From Corylus avellana (lineage: Eukaryota; Streptophyta; Magnoliopsida; Fagales; Betulaceae), in NCBI RefSeq assembly GCF_901000735.1, contig NC_081542.1:13291180-13355179 (forward strand): a stretch of DNA of 64,000 nt, written 5' to 3'. The position numbers were made by a program, and so were the translations under genes. The notes under the pieces are model-generated. The model worked only from the letters and a program-made list of their open reading frames with translations, searched no databases and was not told where the DNA came from. Below are positions 1 through 10,639 of this stretch, one piece after another (position 1 is the stretch's first letter; every line of letters starts with the position of its first letter).

Positions 1-479
1 CTATTCCGCTTGTGTCAAATTGAATGGTTGTTAACAAACTTTCATTGGATCACATCTGGATAATTTTAACAAGACTGACCAAAAACAACTTAACTAAGTT
101 CAATTAAGTCCAATCCTAATTAAATTGGGGCTGGGTATAGGCCCTCATCAATAAATTGGTGTCGGCCACATGTATTCTTTTTCACCATTCTCTCCTATTT
201 AAAATTGTATACTCTTTGTGGCTCCCCTATATATATGTTTTTTTTTTCATTACTTTTGCCCATGTTCTACTAGAGGCCTCTCTCTACTCTTCTCACTCTT
301 TCAACTTGAATTAAATCACTCTTTCCCATGGCGTATTAATCAGTCTACATTGCACATTACCAAATCATCTTAAGCAACTTTTCATCATCTTTTCCTCAAT
401 AGGGGCCACCCCTACATTTGAATGAATGACTTCATTTTTTTTTTTATGAGTAATAAAAACATTTTAAAAAAAGTCGTTC

Positions 480-1270
480 ACTTAGTATTCCTGCTCATCC
501 ATCTTGAACATCCTTTTTTTGAATATTCTGTACCAAAGGGCATAACTGTTCTTATAATTCCTATAGAATTTTCCCTATTGTAATAAGACGTGATTATTTT
601 AGTAAATATGGTTCCCATACCATCAACATTCTGCTCATTCACTTTTTACTATCCCTCGATCCATCATAACTGTTCTTATTTTATGAAGATGTGACTCGTA
701 CAAAATTAATCTTGGTCGATGCTGTAAACATATTTTCTACTGATAGCTCTACCTGTTCTCATATTAGTTAAAGCTGTGTCATATATATATATCCTTAACC
801 ACATTAATACTTCAAAGAAACTTTTTTTTACCCCAGAACCAACCATTACCTCATTAGGACCTCTATCATATGCTTTCTCTAGATTGAAGAAAACTATATA
901 TGAGATCTTTACTCATTTCTTTACATGTCTCCATTGGAGACCTATGTAAGAAATAACTTCTCTAGTACATCGTCCTACCAAAAAGCCAAATTGATGGCCA
1001 ATTCTGTTGTTTCATGCCCTAATATATGCTCAGTAATTGTCTCCAAAGCTTCATGGGGTGACTCATAAGCTTAATCTCCACCAATCATTTTTGTTTGCAC
1101 TTAAGATCTTTTGAAAAAATAAGTCAAGCATCCAACATCTCATTACCAAAGGTCTTCCAAAATTCAATAGGAATTCTAGCAGGCCCCACAGTTTTCCTAT
1201 TATCTTGACCATCCTAATTTTTTGTATGAACCTATGATTTTTATCCTCAGCAGGGTGACCAAGTTCTTCT
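480..1270 (-). mobile_element. Decayed LINE reverse-transcriptase fragment
   Basis: Read on the minus strand and allowing stops and frameshifts, pieces resemble the reverse transcriptase of plant L1-type LINEs in the expected order. A GPxxIPIEFWK-like stretch lies near 1160-1200, an IKLMSHPMKLW stretch near 1040-1080, a degenerate copy of the FGFMPGRST region near 980-1010, and a METCKEMSKDLIYSFL-like stretch near 880-940. Many stop codons show it is dead. It lies inside the presumed PIEZO intron, opposite to the host gene. Boundaries are approximate and no poly-A tail or target duplication was identified. Confidence 0.6.
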
Positions 1271-1520
1271 AAATTCCCTGCATGACTACCATTAAATAGT
1301 TTTTTTGGGTTAATTACCTTTTCTCCCCCTAAACGACCATTCTTCTTGAACTAATATTTTCTTTACAAAAAATCCTGCATTTAGTCAAAATCATTAAAAG
1401 AACGTGAAATGACAAAAATACCTTAAGTTTAGAAACTAAATTTACTTGTCCATGTCCATAAAATTATTTATCAAAAGCTGCAAATACAAAAGAAAATTCT
1501 GTTCAAATAAACTTAAGACT

Positions 1521-1540
1521 AAACCCTAACCCTAACCCTA
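1521..1540. repeat. Short interstitial telomere-like repeat
   Basis: About three units of CCCTAA occur in a row, close to the plant telomere motif CCCTAAA but one A short per unit. It is too short to be a telomere remnant with confidence; such motifs also occur by chance or in promoters. Confidence 0.5.
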
Positions 1541-2031
1541 GTGGTACTTGGGCTAATGGCCCGCTAAAATAACATAAAGTCAAAATGAAAATAAATAAAG
1601 TCCAAATGAAACTAATACAACCCATCTGAAAATAAATAATAAAAAAACAATGCAACTAAATAAAAGCCCATTGAAGCCCAATAATGATCCAGCTCATGTA
1701 ATCTATGGCTCGTATTTGGTGCTCCGCACCAAAATGGATTATTGATGTGAGATCATGTGGTTAGATCTCTTTGGCAGTAGCCAATTTTTATAACTTGATA
1801 ATCGATAATGTATTCGGCATGATTAAATTTCTTGGTGAGTTCATGAACAATGCTTTTACTTTTCAGCTTCACCATATAACTCTGCCTACTGTAGCTTTGT
1901 CATACGTAATCTGCATACCTGTCATTTGTCATTCAATTATCATGTCTTTTAATTAATAATTAACTGTTTGTTGGGTATATCTTTTCTAGTAATAGCTTAT
2001 AGCTGAAACTAAAGAATGGCTTTCTTCTTAG

Positions 2032-5000
2032 TTGGAGGACATACATGCAAGCTTGTACCTTGTCAAATGTGATGCAGTCTTGAATAGAGCTACGCACAAA
2101 CAAGGAGAGAAGCAAACAACAATGACGAAATGTTGTAATGGGATATGTCTGTTCTTCATATTAATCTGCGTTATCTGGGCTCCTATGCTGGTAAGCAACT
2201 TCAAAAGCAGAAGCTTGTTGATAAGTAATATTAAATGTGTCCTAAACTTCTGTTTGGAAGATTTGTGGCATTTAGGAACAAAAATAGTTGGAGCTTTATA
2301 AAGCAGTTGACGGTCTTAATTACTAATGACCTTGAGATTAAAAAGAAGTGTATGTGCGCTTTAGGAGGAATCCCTTAAAAAAGATATTGAATTTTAGAAA
2401 CTCTTCTGGAAAGATTTCATGATAATAAAAAGTTTTAGTACTTCAAAGCTTTAATATGCTTGGAAATTCTACTCATAAGTGTCTTACAGAGATGCTTGAT
2501 TGTATGACTCTTTATTCTATTCATAGGTTGAGTTTCTATGATTTTTTTTATTACCCATCATTAATGAATACTGAAAGAAAATGCAGAAAGGTAATTACTT
2601 GTGCTTCTAGATCTTGATTGGGCTGAATCACATTTCAGAATCTGCGACAAATTGCTTCTGAATCTATATTGCTGGATATATTAGAAGGGTAGAACCTATT
2701 AAGAACACCAACTTTGTTTAAGATGTTTTAAATGACTAAGAACAAGTAAAATGCAGAAGATAATTATCTTTTTTTCTTTAGTATATATGTAATAATTATG
2801 TCAATCCCCACTCACTTCAATTTCAGAATACTCTTAAATAGCTTTTGTTATATTGCTTTTTTATTTCTACAATTACATTCGGTATCCAAACTTATAAAAC
2901 AATCAAGACTAACACAAAGAGGATCTTGCTTGAATGGATGCATGTCTGCCATGTGCAAAGAGGAAAGGAGAGAGGGGGGAGTCTTGTGGAAAAAATTTAG
3001 ACTTTACAAAGAGGAGGAGAATTCATAAGTAAATAAAAGAAAAAGGGAAAATAATCTGATGAAAAAAAAAACAGACGAGAGAGGGAAAAAGCCTAGAGAA
3101 TGTGGTTTAAACACCAGAGAAGACCCTGAGAGTGTATGAACCCTTGAAATTCCTTTGTATCTACAGATTCTTCCATGGATAGAAACTATCTTCTCAATTT
3201 TCCTGTCTATGGACAGCAGTGCAGATCCTTAGAGATATAACTTATTCAAGATCAGAGTACATCTATCTGCTGGCTTCCTTTAACTCTTCATTTAGATGAA
3301 GTTAAGCAGAAGCAATCATCTTATAGGCCCTGGTAAATTACAAGGGAGTTTCTCCCTCAAAAGAGTCGTTGCATTGTCTAGAATATAATGTCAATAAGGG
3401 GTAAGCATGATCCTCTCTTCATCACCATCTATTCTAATTGTGCATGTACTTTTCGTTTCTCCTTACAGATGTATAGCAGTGGTAACCCGACAAACATTGC
3501 CAACCCTGTTAAAGATGCCAATGTTCAGGTTGATATTAAAACAGCGAGTGGAAGGTTGACCTTGTACCAAACTACTCTTTGTGAAAGACTCCAATGGGAT
3601 AAGCTCAATGCTGATATTAATCTTGATCCCGGAGGTGTTTTGGACACATATAATGAGAATGATATCCAGTTGATATGCTGCCAAGCTGATGCCAGTATAT
3701 TGTGGCTTGTCCCCAATGTGGTTCAGACGAGATTCATTCAGTCCCTTGACTGGGAGATGGACATGGATATTATTTTTACTTGGGTACTTACCAGGGACAG
3801 GCCAAAGGGCAAGGAAGTTGTGAAATATGAAAGAACTATTGATCCTCCATATCTTCCAAAAAAATCAGACGTTCAAAAAGTTCTCAATGGCTCTATGAAC
3901 AGCTTTAGGATATATAATTTATATCCAAGATACTTCCGTGTTACTGGTTCTGGTGATATCAGACCTTTGGAACAAGAGGTATGTCACACCTTTTTATTTT
4001 TAATTTTATGAAAAACTTCAGAAAACCCTTCTAAACTTCCACACGTTTTGAAATTACTCAACTAAAGTTCGACTTAAGACCTTTAACGTTGATACCATGT
4101 TAAATCACCACTTATCCCAAAAGTTTAAACTGATAAGAAATAATAAATTTATTCATTTAATTAATCTTCTAACAGTATTTTGCATATGTAATAACTATTA
4201 ATCTATAACTATAGTGGTAAAATCTTTTGAATGATATCAGAGCTTATCTTTCATTTAATTATTATTATTTTTTTTAAATAATACTCCACTCTCTCTTCTC
4301 CATAATCAAATGCCCCTTACTTTGTTTTGGGTCTTCCCATACTTCTTAGCCATTTTTGCTTCTCCTCCTCCCTTGTTTCGTAAAATTTCAAATATCCATC
4401 ATGGTAGTAAAAAATGAACGAAGAACAAGGCCTTCTCAACCATGGCTTTTATTAGGATTTTAAGATGAAATATGAGCCTTTGGTTAGACTTCCAAATTTA
4501 ATTATATTATTGTCCAACTTTTTAGGAATTTCCTTTAAAGTTTCTGTTCAGCGCAGGGGCTGTTGGGTCAGGGCCTCAGTTACTCTGTCCTTTAAATGAT
4601 CACATATACTGTTTATTCAGACCTTGGAAACAGATATTTAGCAAGATAACTAAAACGAGAACAATTTACAGGAAATATCTGTTAGTGCGGATCTTGTTAT
4701 AAATCGTGTGGATAATGAATGGTGGTCCTTCCATGATGTGAATTCTTCGGATGTTACCGGATGTGGACGTTTGACAGGACCCATGGCCATCATAATTTCT
4801 GAGGAAACACCGCCTCGTAAGTTTTTTAAGGATTTTTATATCAGTTCAAATGTTGGTTTTATTGTATTTTTTTGTGCTTAATTTTTTTTTTTTATCTTTT
4901 ATTGATGTATTGTTAATACTGCCATACTATTTCAGAAGGTATTATTGGTGACACTCTCAGCAAGTTCAGCATATGGGGGCTGTACATAACCTTTGTTCTT

Positions 5001-5493
5001 GCAGTTGGCCGTTTTATCAGACTTCAATGCTCTGACTTAAGAATGAGAATCCCCTATGAGAACCTTCCTTCCTGCGACAGGTAAAACATTCGTATGTACC
5101 ATTCTCCAGTTAATAATGCCTCACTTTCATTATAATCTGTGTTTGCTTTTCTCCGCCAGAATGGTCAATTTCATCGTTGGCAGATGAAAAAATGATGATT
5201 TGCTTACTTGATGTTCTTATGCTCTCTTTGAAGTTGGGATTTGTCAGTTTTCCCCCGTCATTAATCCCTTATCCATAAAAAGATGGCTAGGGCAGAGGTG
5301 GGAGAAGTATCTTGTGACTGCTTTGTAGTAAGCCCATTTCAATTTCTTCTGATGTAGGTTGATAGCCCTATGTGAGGATATATATGCTGCAAGAGCAGAG
5401 GGTGAGCTTGGAGTAGAAGAGGTACTTTACTGGACGCTGGTGAAGATTTATAGGTCGCCACACATGCTGCTTGAGTACACCAAAACTGAGTAG
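2032..5493 (+). CDS. PIEZO: PIEZO mechanosensitive ion channel, 3' exons (copy A1)
   Basis: Exons 2032-2190, 3469-3978, 4672-4816, 4936-5080 and 5358-5493 join in frame with GT-AG borders and encode the last 364 residues of a plant PIEZO channel. PIEZO proteins are very large membrane proteins forming trimeric, force-gated cation channels. The exon at 2032 carries the outer pore helix (GICLFFILICVIWAPML). The 510-bp and 145-bp exons encode the extracellular cap domain, including NENDIQLICCQADAS and YPRYFRVTGSGDIRPLEQE. The exon at 4936 holds the inner pore helix (FSIWGLYITFVLAVGRFIRL). The last exon gives the cytosolic tail ending LLEYTKTE. The order outer helix, cap, inner helix, tail is that of known PIEZO proteins. 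No stop or frameshift is visible. The start codon and upstream exons lie outside the window. The identification is firm; whether this copy is the functional locus cannot be decided here. Confidence 0.92.
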
Positions 5494-7719
5494 AAGAATC
5501 CAATGCAAATGCTGCCTTCGCTTCCCAACAACTTCTCACACCTAGGTATAGCAGAAGAAGGTACTAACTAGCATTCATTTATATTGGTAGGATACAACCA
5601 ATCACAATTCTTCTCTTGCGCTCCTGAGAAGCTCTCTGGCCATATTAAATCTCCTTTAATTTTGGTTACTGAATTCTAGATGTTTATCATACCGGCATTC
5701 CGGCATCTTGTGCTCTAAATTTCCCTATGTATTTGTGCTACGTATGTGCATCTGGAATTCTATTCAACAAAATCAGATAGAACCATACTAATTAGGAAAA
5801 AAAATTACTAATTAGTATTGTGAATGCTAATTAGTAATCATGAAGCTCTCTGGCCATGTGTGTGTATTGTGAATGCTATAAAATCTCCATCTAACTAATT
5901 TCGGCCAATCAAGTCTCTCCTTTAATTTACCCTCATCAAATTGGGCGACCAATTTTTCATGGAGCTTTCTCGGCACTGTGTTAAAATTGGCGGATGGGTT
6001 ATCATATCAAGTCTCTAAGATGGTGGCGGTTGAACGTTCTCAATGTTCTCACACCCATGGACAACACAAGGGTTTTTGGAGAATAAATCTTAGAATTTGA
6101 AATGAACCTATTATTGATTTCTGTCTAAAAGAAGTACAATTTACAGCTTGCCTGTAACAATAAACTCTCACTGCAGCCATTTAAGCATTACATTCATTGA
6201 GGCCGAAGAGTGGATACTCTGATTATAGCTCACAACACTCTCGTTACCCCTGTCGATGTAGTGCGATGGATTGCCTACAAAATAAGAGAGCGTTAAAGAG
6301 TCCACCGGTCTGGGGAAACTCTAATGCTTAAGTTATCATTCATATGTAGAGTCATATATCGCAATTAGCTAAGGGTTTTTTAGAGGAGTTTTTTTGTCCT
6401 CTTTTACCTGATGCGTTGTGTCATTTTTATATTAGTTTTGGTAGTTGATACCTTGTAGAACTCTATATCGTGGGGGAGATCAATATTAATTGAATACCGG
6501 AGTTCATGATCTCTTGGGATTTGCATCCCTCATTTAAGGAGATTATGCAGTTATTATCAGTATAGTCTTTGTATTTAAATGTGATTCTCCATGTACATTG
6601 TATTGGGTATAGTTTTCCATGAGGAGAGGATTTAAATTCAACTTCCTCTATCAGCTGGATTATCTTCCATATAGATGTGGCTGAGTGGGACGCACGAGGG
6701 GATTTTATCCCCCAACAACCCCCATCTTTGTTTCTGCCTCTTCAGAGTCTCCAGAGGTTCCTCTCCGGCTCTGTGGTTAAAGATAAAGTTTGACTAATGT
6801 AATCAAATCAACAACTAACACGTACTGCTAAAAGCCTAAAAACTTGTCATGAATTTTTCTGAAATCATGGCTATAGCATACCTTCAAAGATAGTGGGATT
6901 AAAACAGTTAAGATTTGCTATTATTTTGACAAAGAGAAAACCGACTGTAAAACATTACTTTTACAGCAACCAATAAAACACTGACACGTTAGTTAATAGA
7001 AAAAAGTTGAAAACACTTGATCTTTAAGCCCAAACCAAGATATCAAAAAAAAAATCCCTTTTCTCCTATTCATTCCTAACCACAACGTATCTACGTAACG
7101 AGATCAATGATGATACCCATTCTTCGGTCACTACACTACGCCCATTCGCCGTCGTGTTATACGATTGAAATTACAGTTCAATTCTTCTACCAAACTGATA
7201 TATAACTGAACAAATGGTTCAAATTCGGCAAAATCATAAACCATTCTTGCAGAGAGTTGTACAGAATCGAAACCCATTCTTGCAAACGACAATTCTTCTA
7301 TGAAATGACAATTCTTCTACCAAACGATCATAGCATCACGATGAAAACCCCGTTGGAGTGGGATGATAAAAGTGATGGATGGGTTATTTTCGGGTGTTTT
7401 CATTTCTATTCTGTATATTGTGTTTGCTGATGTGTTACATTTCTATTGGATGCTGCAAAAGTAGTGTTTTACACCTTGACTTGATAGTAGGGGCTCTCTT
7501 TGACAAATAATGATGTTCTTTGATGTGCATAAAGAAGCCAGAGGTATGGCATTTGGAAATTAATGATTTAAATAAATGTAAAAGTTTGTATTATCGAGTC
7601 AAACGGATTTGACATATTGAAAACTAAAATTAATTAACTCGATAAGTTACACACAAACTTCTGCATTTGTTTAAATCGTTAGATGAAATTAAGAGCTCAA
7701 ATTATAAAATATAAGGGAA
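5494..7719. other. PIEZO 3' flank, no recognised gene
   Basis: The first part (to about 6075) is the PIEZO 3' UTR and downstream flank; it is repeated with more divergence at 12,846-13,336 and 23,715-24,340, and nearly identically at 16,323-16,940. From about 6080 to 7720 the sequence occurs only here and in the second tandem unit (16,940-18,600). I see no exon, RNA gene or complete transposon in it. Confidence 0.6.
5804..5838. repeat. Perfect 12-bp inverted repeat specific to unit 1
   Basis: Arms 5804-5815 (attactaattag) and 5827-5838 (ctaattagtaat) are perfect complements around an 11-bp loop. The corresponding place in the other three PIEZO-tail copies (for example 13,140-13,210 and 16,645-16,735) holds a CT microsatellite and a GTGC-rich stretch, so this copy has undergone a local replacement. 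Confidence 0.75.
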
Positions 7720-8165
7720 ACTTCACTTTAAAGCCATGAATTACCGCGTTTTTTTATAAAACTCTCATGAACTTAAAAAACTCTCAGTTTGAACTCTTAA
7801 ACTTTTAATTGCAATCAATTTAAACCATTCCGTCATATTTTAAACTTTAAAAGTGATAAAATGATCTTTATATCCTTGATTTTTTTTTTAAAAATTCCAA
7901 ATTTATCCTTAATTTAAAAACAAAAATTGAGGGTCACCAGGTGACCCAGGTGGGTCTCAGCCAGAGACCCACCGTGGGTCAACAGACCCACGTTGGGTCA
8001 CGACCAGACCCGCGTGAGTCTTCTAACCCACGTCGAGTCGCTGCCGTGACCCGCATGGGTCAGGTCGTGACCCATGTTGGGTCTAGCTGCGACCCACGGT
8101 GGGTCTGCTGGCCCACAACAAGTTTGACCATGACCCAGCGTTTTGGTCTTTATTGAATTTAAAAA
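7720..8165. mobile_element. Probable non-autonomous DNA element with palindrome array
   Basis: An AT-rich left part (about 7720-7930, with the phrases 'gccatgaattacc' and 'gaactcttaaac') leads into a GC-rich core at 7931-8130. This plan, an AT-rich arm plus a GC-rich palindromic core, is also seen in the Mutator-like element at 32,532-33,382. No matching right arm or target duplication was found, so it may be truncated. A near-identical copy sits at about 18,600-19,100 in the second unit. Confidence 0.4.
7934..8112. repeat. Array of near-palindromes GACCCA..TGGGTC
   Basis: About eight consecutive 14-15-bp near-palindromes of the form GACCCAnnnTGGGTC follow each other every 20-26 bp, for example gacccaccgtgggtc, gacccacgttgggtc, gacccatgttgggtc and gacccacggtgggtc. 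Spacer sequences differ, so this is an array of palindromes, not a simple satellite. Each could form a small hairpin. Confidence 0.75.
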
Positions 8166-8934
8166 GATGAGAGTTTGGATACACTTGCGTGGGTTTTTAA
8201 AACGAGAATATCTTCCGTTCGGTCAGGGCGTAAATGACCCAATTTACGCCCACCAACCAGATGGTGACAAGTCAGCTTATTTCAACTTACAAAATGTACT
8301 TATCCACACCAGAATATAACACACCACCTGCTCTTAAAATGAAACCCAAAAGTTCTCTTACAAAAAACCCTGCCCACCGGCTCTCTTACAAAAAAATTTC
8401 TACATCATCAACTACAGACCAATCGAAGGATGGTTTTACAGCCATATAAAACAAATTTTCTACATTTCACTAACATTAAAATACAGTTACAGCCCCAACT
8501 CAAAACACATGTAGTAATCACAAAATTTCTCAGAACTCACCGGTGGAGGAATGGTTTTTTCTAATTCCCTCGGCCGGAGCAACGGTGGTGAATCGTCGGA
8601 GTAGCCTGGCAGCGTGGGCTTGGCGGAGCTGGGCAACGTGGGCTTCGCAAGAGGTGGCAGCGTCTTTGCCGGGGAGGGGGCGGCGTGGTCTGGGCAATGG
8701 AGTTTGAGAAATTTTTCTAGTTCAGACTATTTGGTAAGCTTTTGTTAGGGAAATTATCGGGTGAAGTTTGCTGTTTGAGTTATTATCCTGTGAAACTAAG
8801 CTTATTTTGTATGTTGAAATAATATGAGGTGGCACCATTTGAGTGGAAGGCAAAAAAATATGATGTTTTCTGCCTTGACTGTATAGCAGCAGCACTCTTT
8901 TAAGACAATGGAATCTTTATTGAATTTAAAAAGA
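8147..8934 (+). repeat. 21-bp direct repeat bounding a 746-bp segment
   Basis: The same 21 bases (starting tctttattgaattt) occur at 8147-8167 and 8914-8934, and both are followed within a few bases by agagtttggat. The same pair is present in unit 2 at 19,082-19,102 and 19,848-19,868. The second member lies just upstream of the F-box promoter, so the segment between looks like an insertion or local duplication into the promoter region. Confidence 0.6.
8546..8712 (-). other. GC-rich exon-like fragment, proline-rich open frame
   Basis: Between the 21-bp direct repeats a GC-rich block stands out from AT-rich surroundings. On the minus strand it is open and proline-rich, with repeats of the type AKPTLP followed by GYSDDSPPLLRPRE and KTIPPP, and runs into a GTGAGT donor-like site near 8540. 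The second tandem unit keeps the frame open despite base changes (about 19,480-19,645). It may be a captured exon or the remnant of a small gene. I do not recognise the protein. Confidence 0.3.
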
Positions 8935-8977
8935 GTTTAAGAGTTTGGATGAAAGACCATTAACTTTTATTCTACCT

Positions 8978-8984
8978 TATATAA
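8978..8984 (+). promoter_or_regulatory. TATA box of F-box copy 1
   Basis: TATATAA lies 81 bp upstream of the ATG at 9065, a usual distance for a plant promoter with a short 5' UTR. The same motif precedes copy 2. Confidence 0.55.
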
Positions 8985-9064
8985 GAAGGAAGAACCTATT
9001 CAGTTAGCTAGTTTCCTTGTGCTTTTTCTTCTTCTCAAGCCTGTCTCGTTGTTCCAGTATATCC

Positions 9065-10639
9065 ATGGAACCGCCTACGAAGAAGCAGAATTCAGGTGAT
9101 GATGATAGATTCAGCGACCTTCCAGGTGAAGTTGTTCATCACATTCTTGATTTCCTCGGGACGAGGGACTTTGCGAGATTAAGTTTCGTATCAAAAAGAT
9201 GCCGATAGTTGTGCATTTCAAACCCTAATTTGTGTTTGGGTAACATGAACGACAAATCAGGTGGATCTAGCTTCAACAAATTTGTGGATAGATTCATGGC
9301 TCGCCGCTGCGCGGATGGGGTGAAGACGGGGCGCTTTCTGCTCCGTTGGTCTTTCGATGATGAAGACGACGAAGAACGCCGGGTGGAGAGGTGGTTTAAG
9401 AAAGCAGCAATAAAATTGGGTGGTGTTGCAGAAATTAGCCTTAAATTCGTTCGCCCCCAATCCCAACCCCGCCGCCCTAAGCCAAAACCCTTTGCCTTGA
9501 CACTTTGTGTTCTGCTTTGTAATTCCTAAGGTTCCTCGAGGTCGATGCCGGGAATGGCTTTCTCAGATTACCCCAGCTCGTTCTGATTTTGCTACAGAGC
9601 TCGAGAGCTTACAATTGCGCCACGTTCGAATCGAAAACGAAAATTGCTTTCATCTTTCAAGTCCCTCAAGGTATTGAAGCTTGACAGAATTAGCGGGATA
9701 AAGGGTATGACTATCACCAGCTCGTCTATTGAGATTTTATCACTTGTAAGCGTTGATAATCACCTCTGCGATGTTGAGATTCAGCAGCTACACAAACTCT
9801 ATGACCTTAATCTATTCTGGAATCCCAAATCCTCTAGAAGTTTGTCACTGAAAATCTCTGCTCCCAATCTCCAAACATTTAAGTGGAGTGGAATTACTGT
9901 CGATGACTACTGTATGAGGGATTCGCCAGATCTTTTGCGAGCTTCTACCAAGAATAACTTGGTTATCACAGCGTACAGAAGCTAGACATCTAAAACTATA
10001 TGGTTGTTTTGTTGAGGTAACGCCACAATTCTCCCTGTTATATTCTGAATATCTGTCTCTTTATTTAGGTCTAAGAATAATTTATTTTTTGCTTTGCATT
10101 GATTTTACATTTGATTTGCCTTGTAACGTTGTAGGCTTTACTTAAGCATGGTTGTTTGCCAATTTAACTGTGATAACAACTTCAAGTGGTGACCAATTCG
10201 AACCATTGTCCTCCCTTCTCAGAGGAACAACTAATCTAAAGCGTCTCAATCTATACGTTCATGTTAGTGTAAGTAAAAGACCACCCACTATATATATATA
10301 GAAATATATATTCCATCTTTTAACTCCGTCAATTTCATCTTCTCTCTTATTCTTCTTTTATCAGGTGATAACTCAATGCCTTCGTCTTCAAGAGATCTTC
10401 CATTTAAGATGGAATATTGGCAATCTCAAATCTTCATGTTTACTCGTCAACTGAAAACAGTAATTGTGCGGCTCTTCGATAGAGAGAATGAAATAGAACT
10501 AATCAAATATTTGCTCACCAATGCACAAGAATTGGAATTGATGCTCATTTTGTGTACATCACCAGTGTCATCAGGTGTGATTACTAAGTTAAGAGAGTAC
10601 AAGAAGCCTTCAACAAAATTGATTTTACGTGATGTTTAA
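9065..10639 (+). pseudogene. F-box/LRR/FBD protein, broken (copy 1)
   Basis: The complete relative at 34,881-38,001 shows the original plan: exon 1 (F-box and leucine-rich region), a 159-bp exon 2 and an exon 3 with the FBD domain. Here the parts are 9065-10016, 10135-10268 and 10365-10639. The F-box is recognisable (FSDLPGEVVHHILDFLGTRD), but a stop at 9206-9208 ends the frame right after it where the other copies read Glu. Further damage: two single-base deletions near 9525-9590 that put a TAA in frame, a 13-bp deletion near 9640, a small deletion near 9930, an exon 2 deletion creating a stop, and a lost base at the exon 3 start. The FBD part (LKTVIVRLFDRENEIELIKYLL) stays well preserved. 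Such proteins normally act as substrate adaptors of SCF ubiquitin ligases; this copy could at most make a 47-residue stub. Confidence 0.85.

Larger units (their letters stand above)
1..2031. other. Non-coding stretch left of the first recognised PIEZO exon
   Basis: I see no confident exon here. The stretch holds a decayed LINE on the minus strand (about 480-1270), a short telomere-like repeat and AT-rich filler. Because the exon at 2032 starts directly behind an acceptor AG in the middle of PIEZO, this is most likely a PIEZO intron, with the earlier exons to the left of the window. A 61-codon open frame at 1771-1956 does not resemble the PIEZO segment expected just before the outer pore helix, so I do not call it an exon. 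Confidence 0.6.

Noticed and set aside
1521..1540. Interstitial telomere as a sign of chromosome fusion
   Set aside because: Only about three imperfect units; too short to support a fusion site.
1771..1956. 61-codon open frame with hydrophobic residues before the first PIEZO exon
   Set aside because: It does not resemble the PIEZO segment expected before LEDIHASLY, has no convincing splice sites, and AT-rich DNA often gives hydrophobic frames.
2798..3028. 76-codon frame also found at 13,624-13,854
   Set aside because: It lies inside the PIEZO intron and is preserved only because the two tandem units are nearly identical.
5339..5539. Minus-strand frame of 66 codons repeated at 12,691, 16,168 and 23,560
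   Set aside because: It is the antisense shadow of the last PIEZO exon; its conservation follows from the sense coding and from the recent duplications.
8234..8449. 71-codon frame also found at 19,169-19,384
   Set aside because: Low-complexity Ser/Thr/Lys sequence in a non-coding insert, no family resemblance, and conserved only between the near-identical units.
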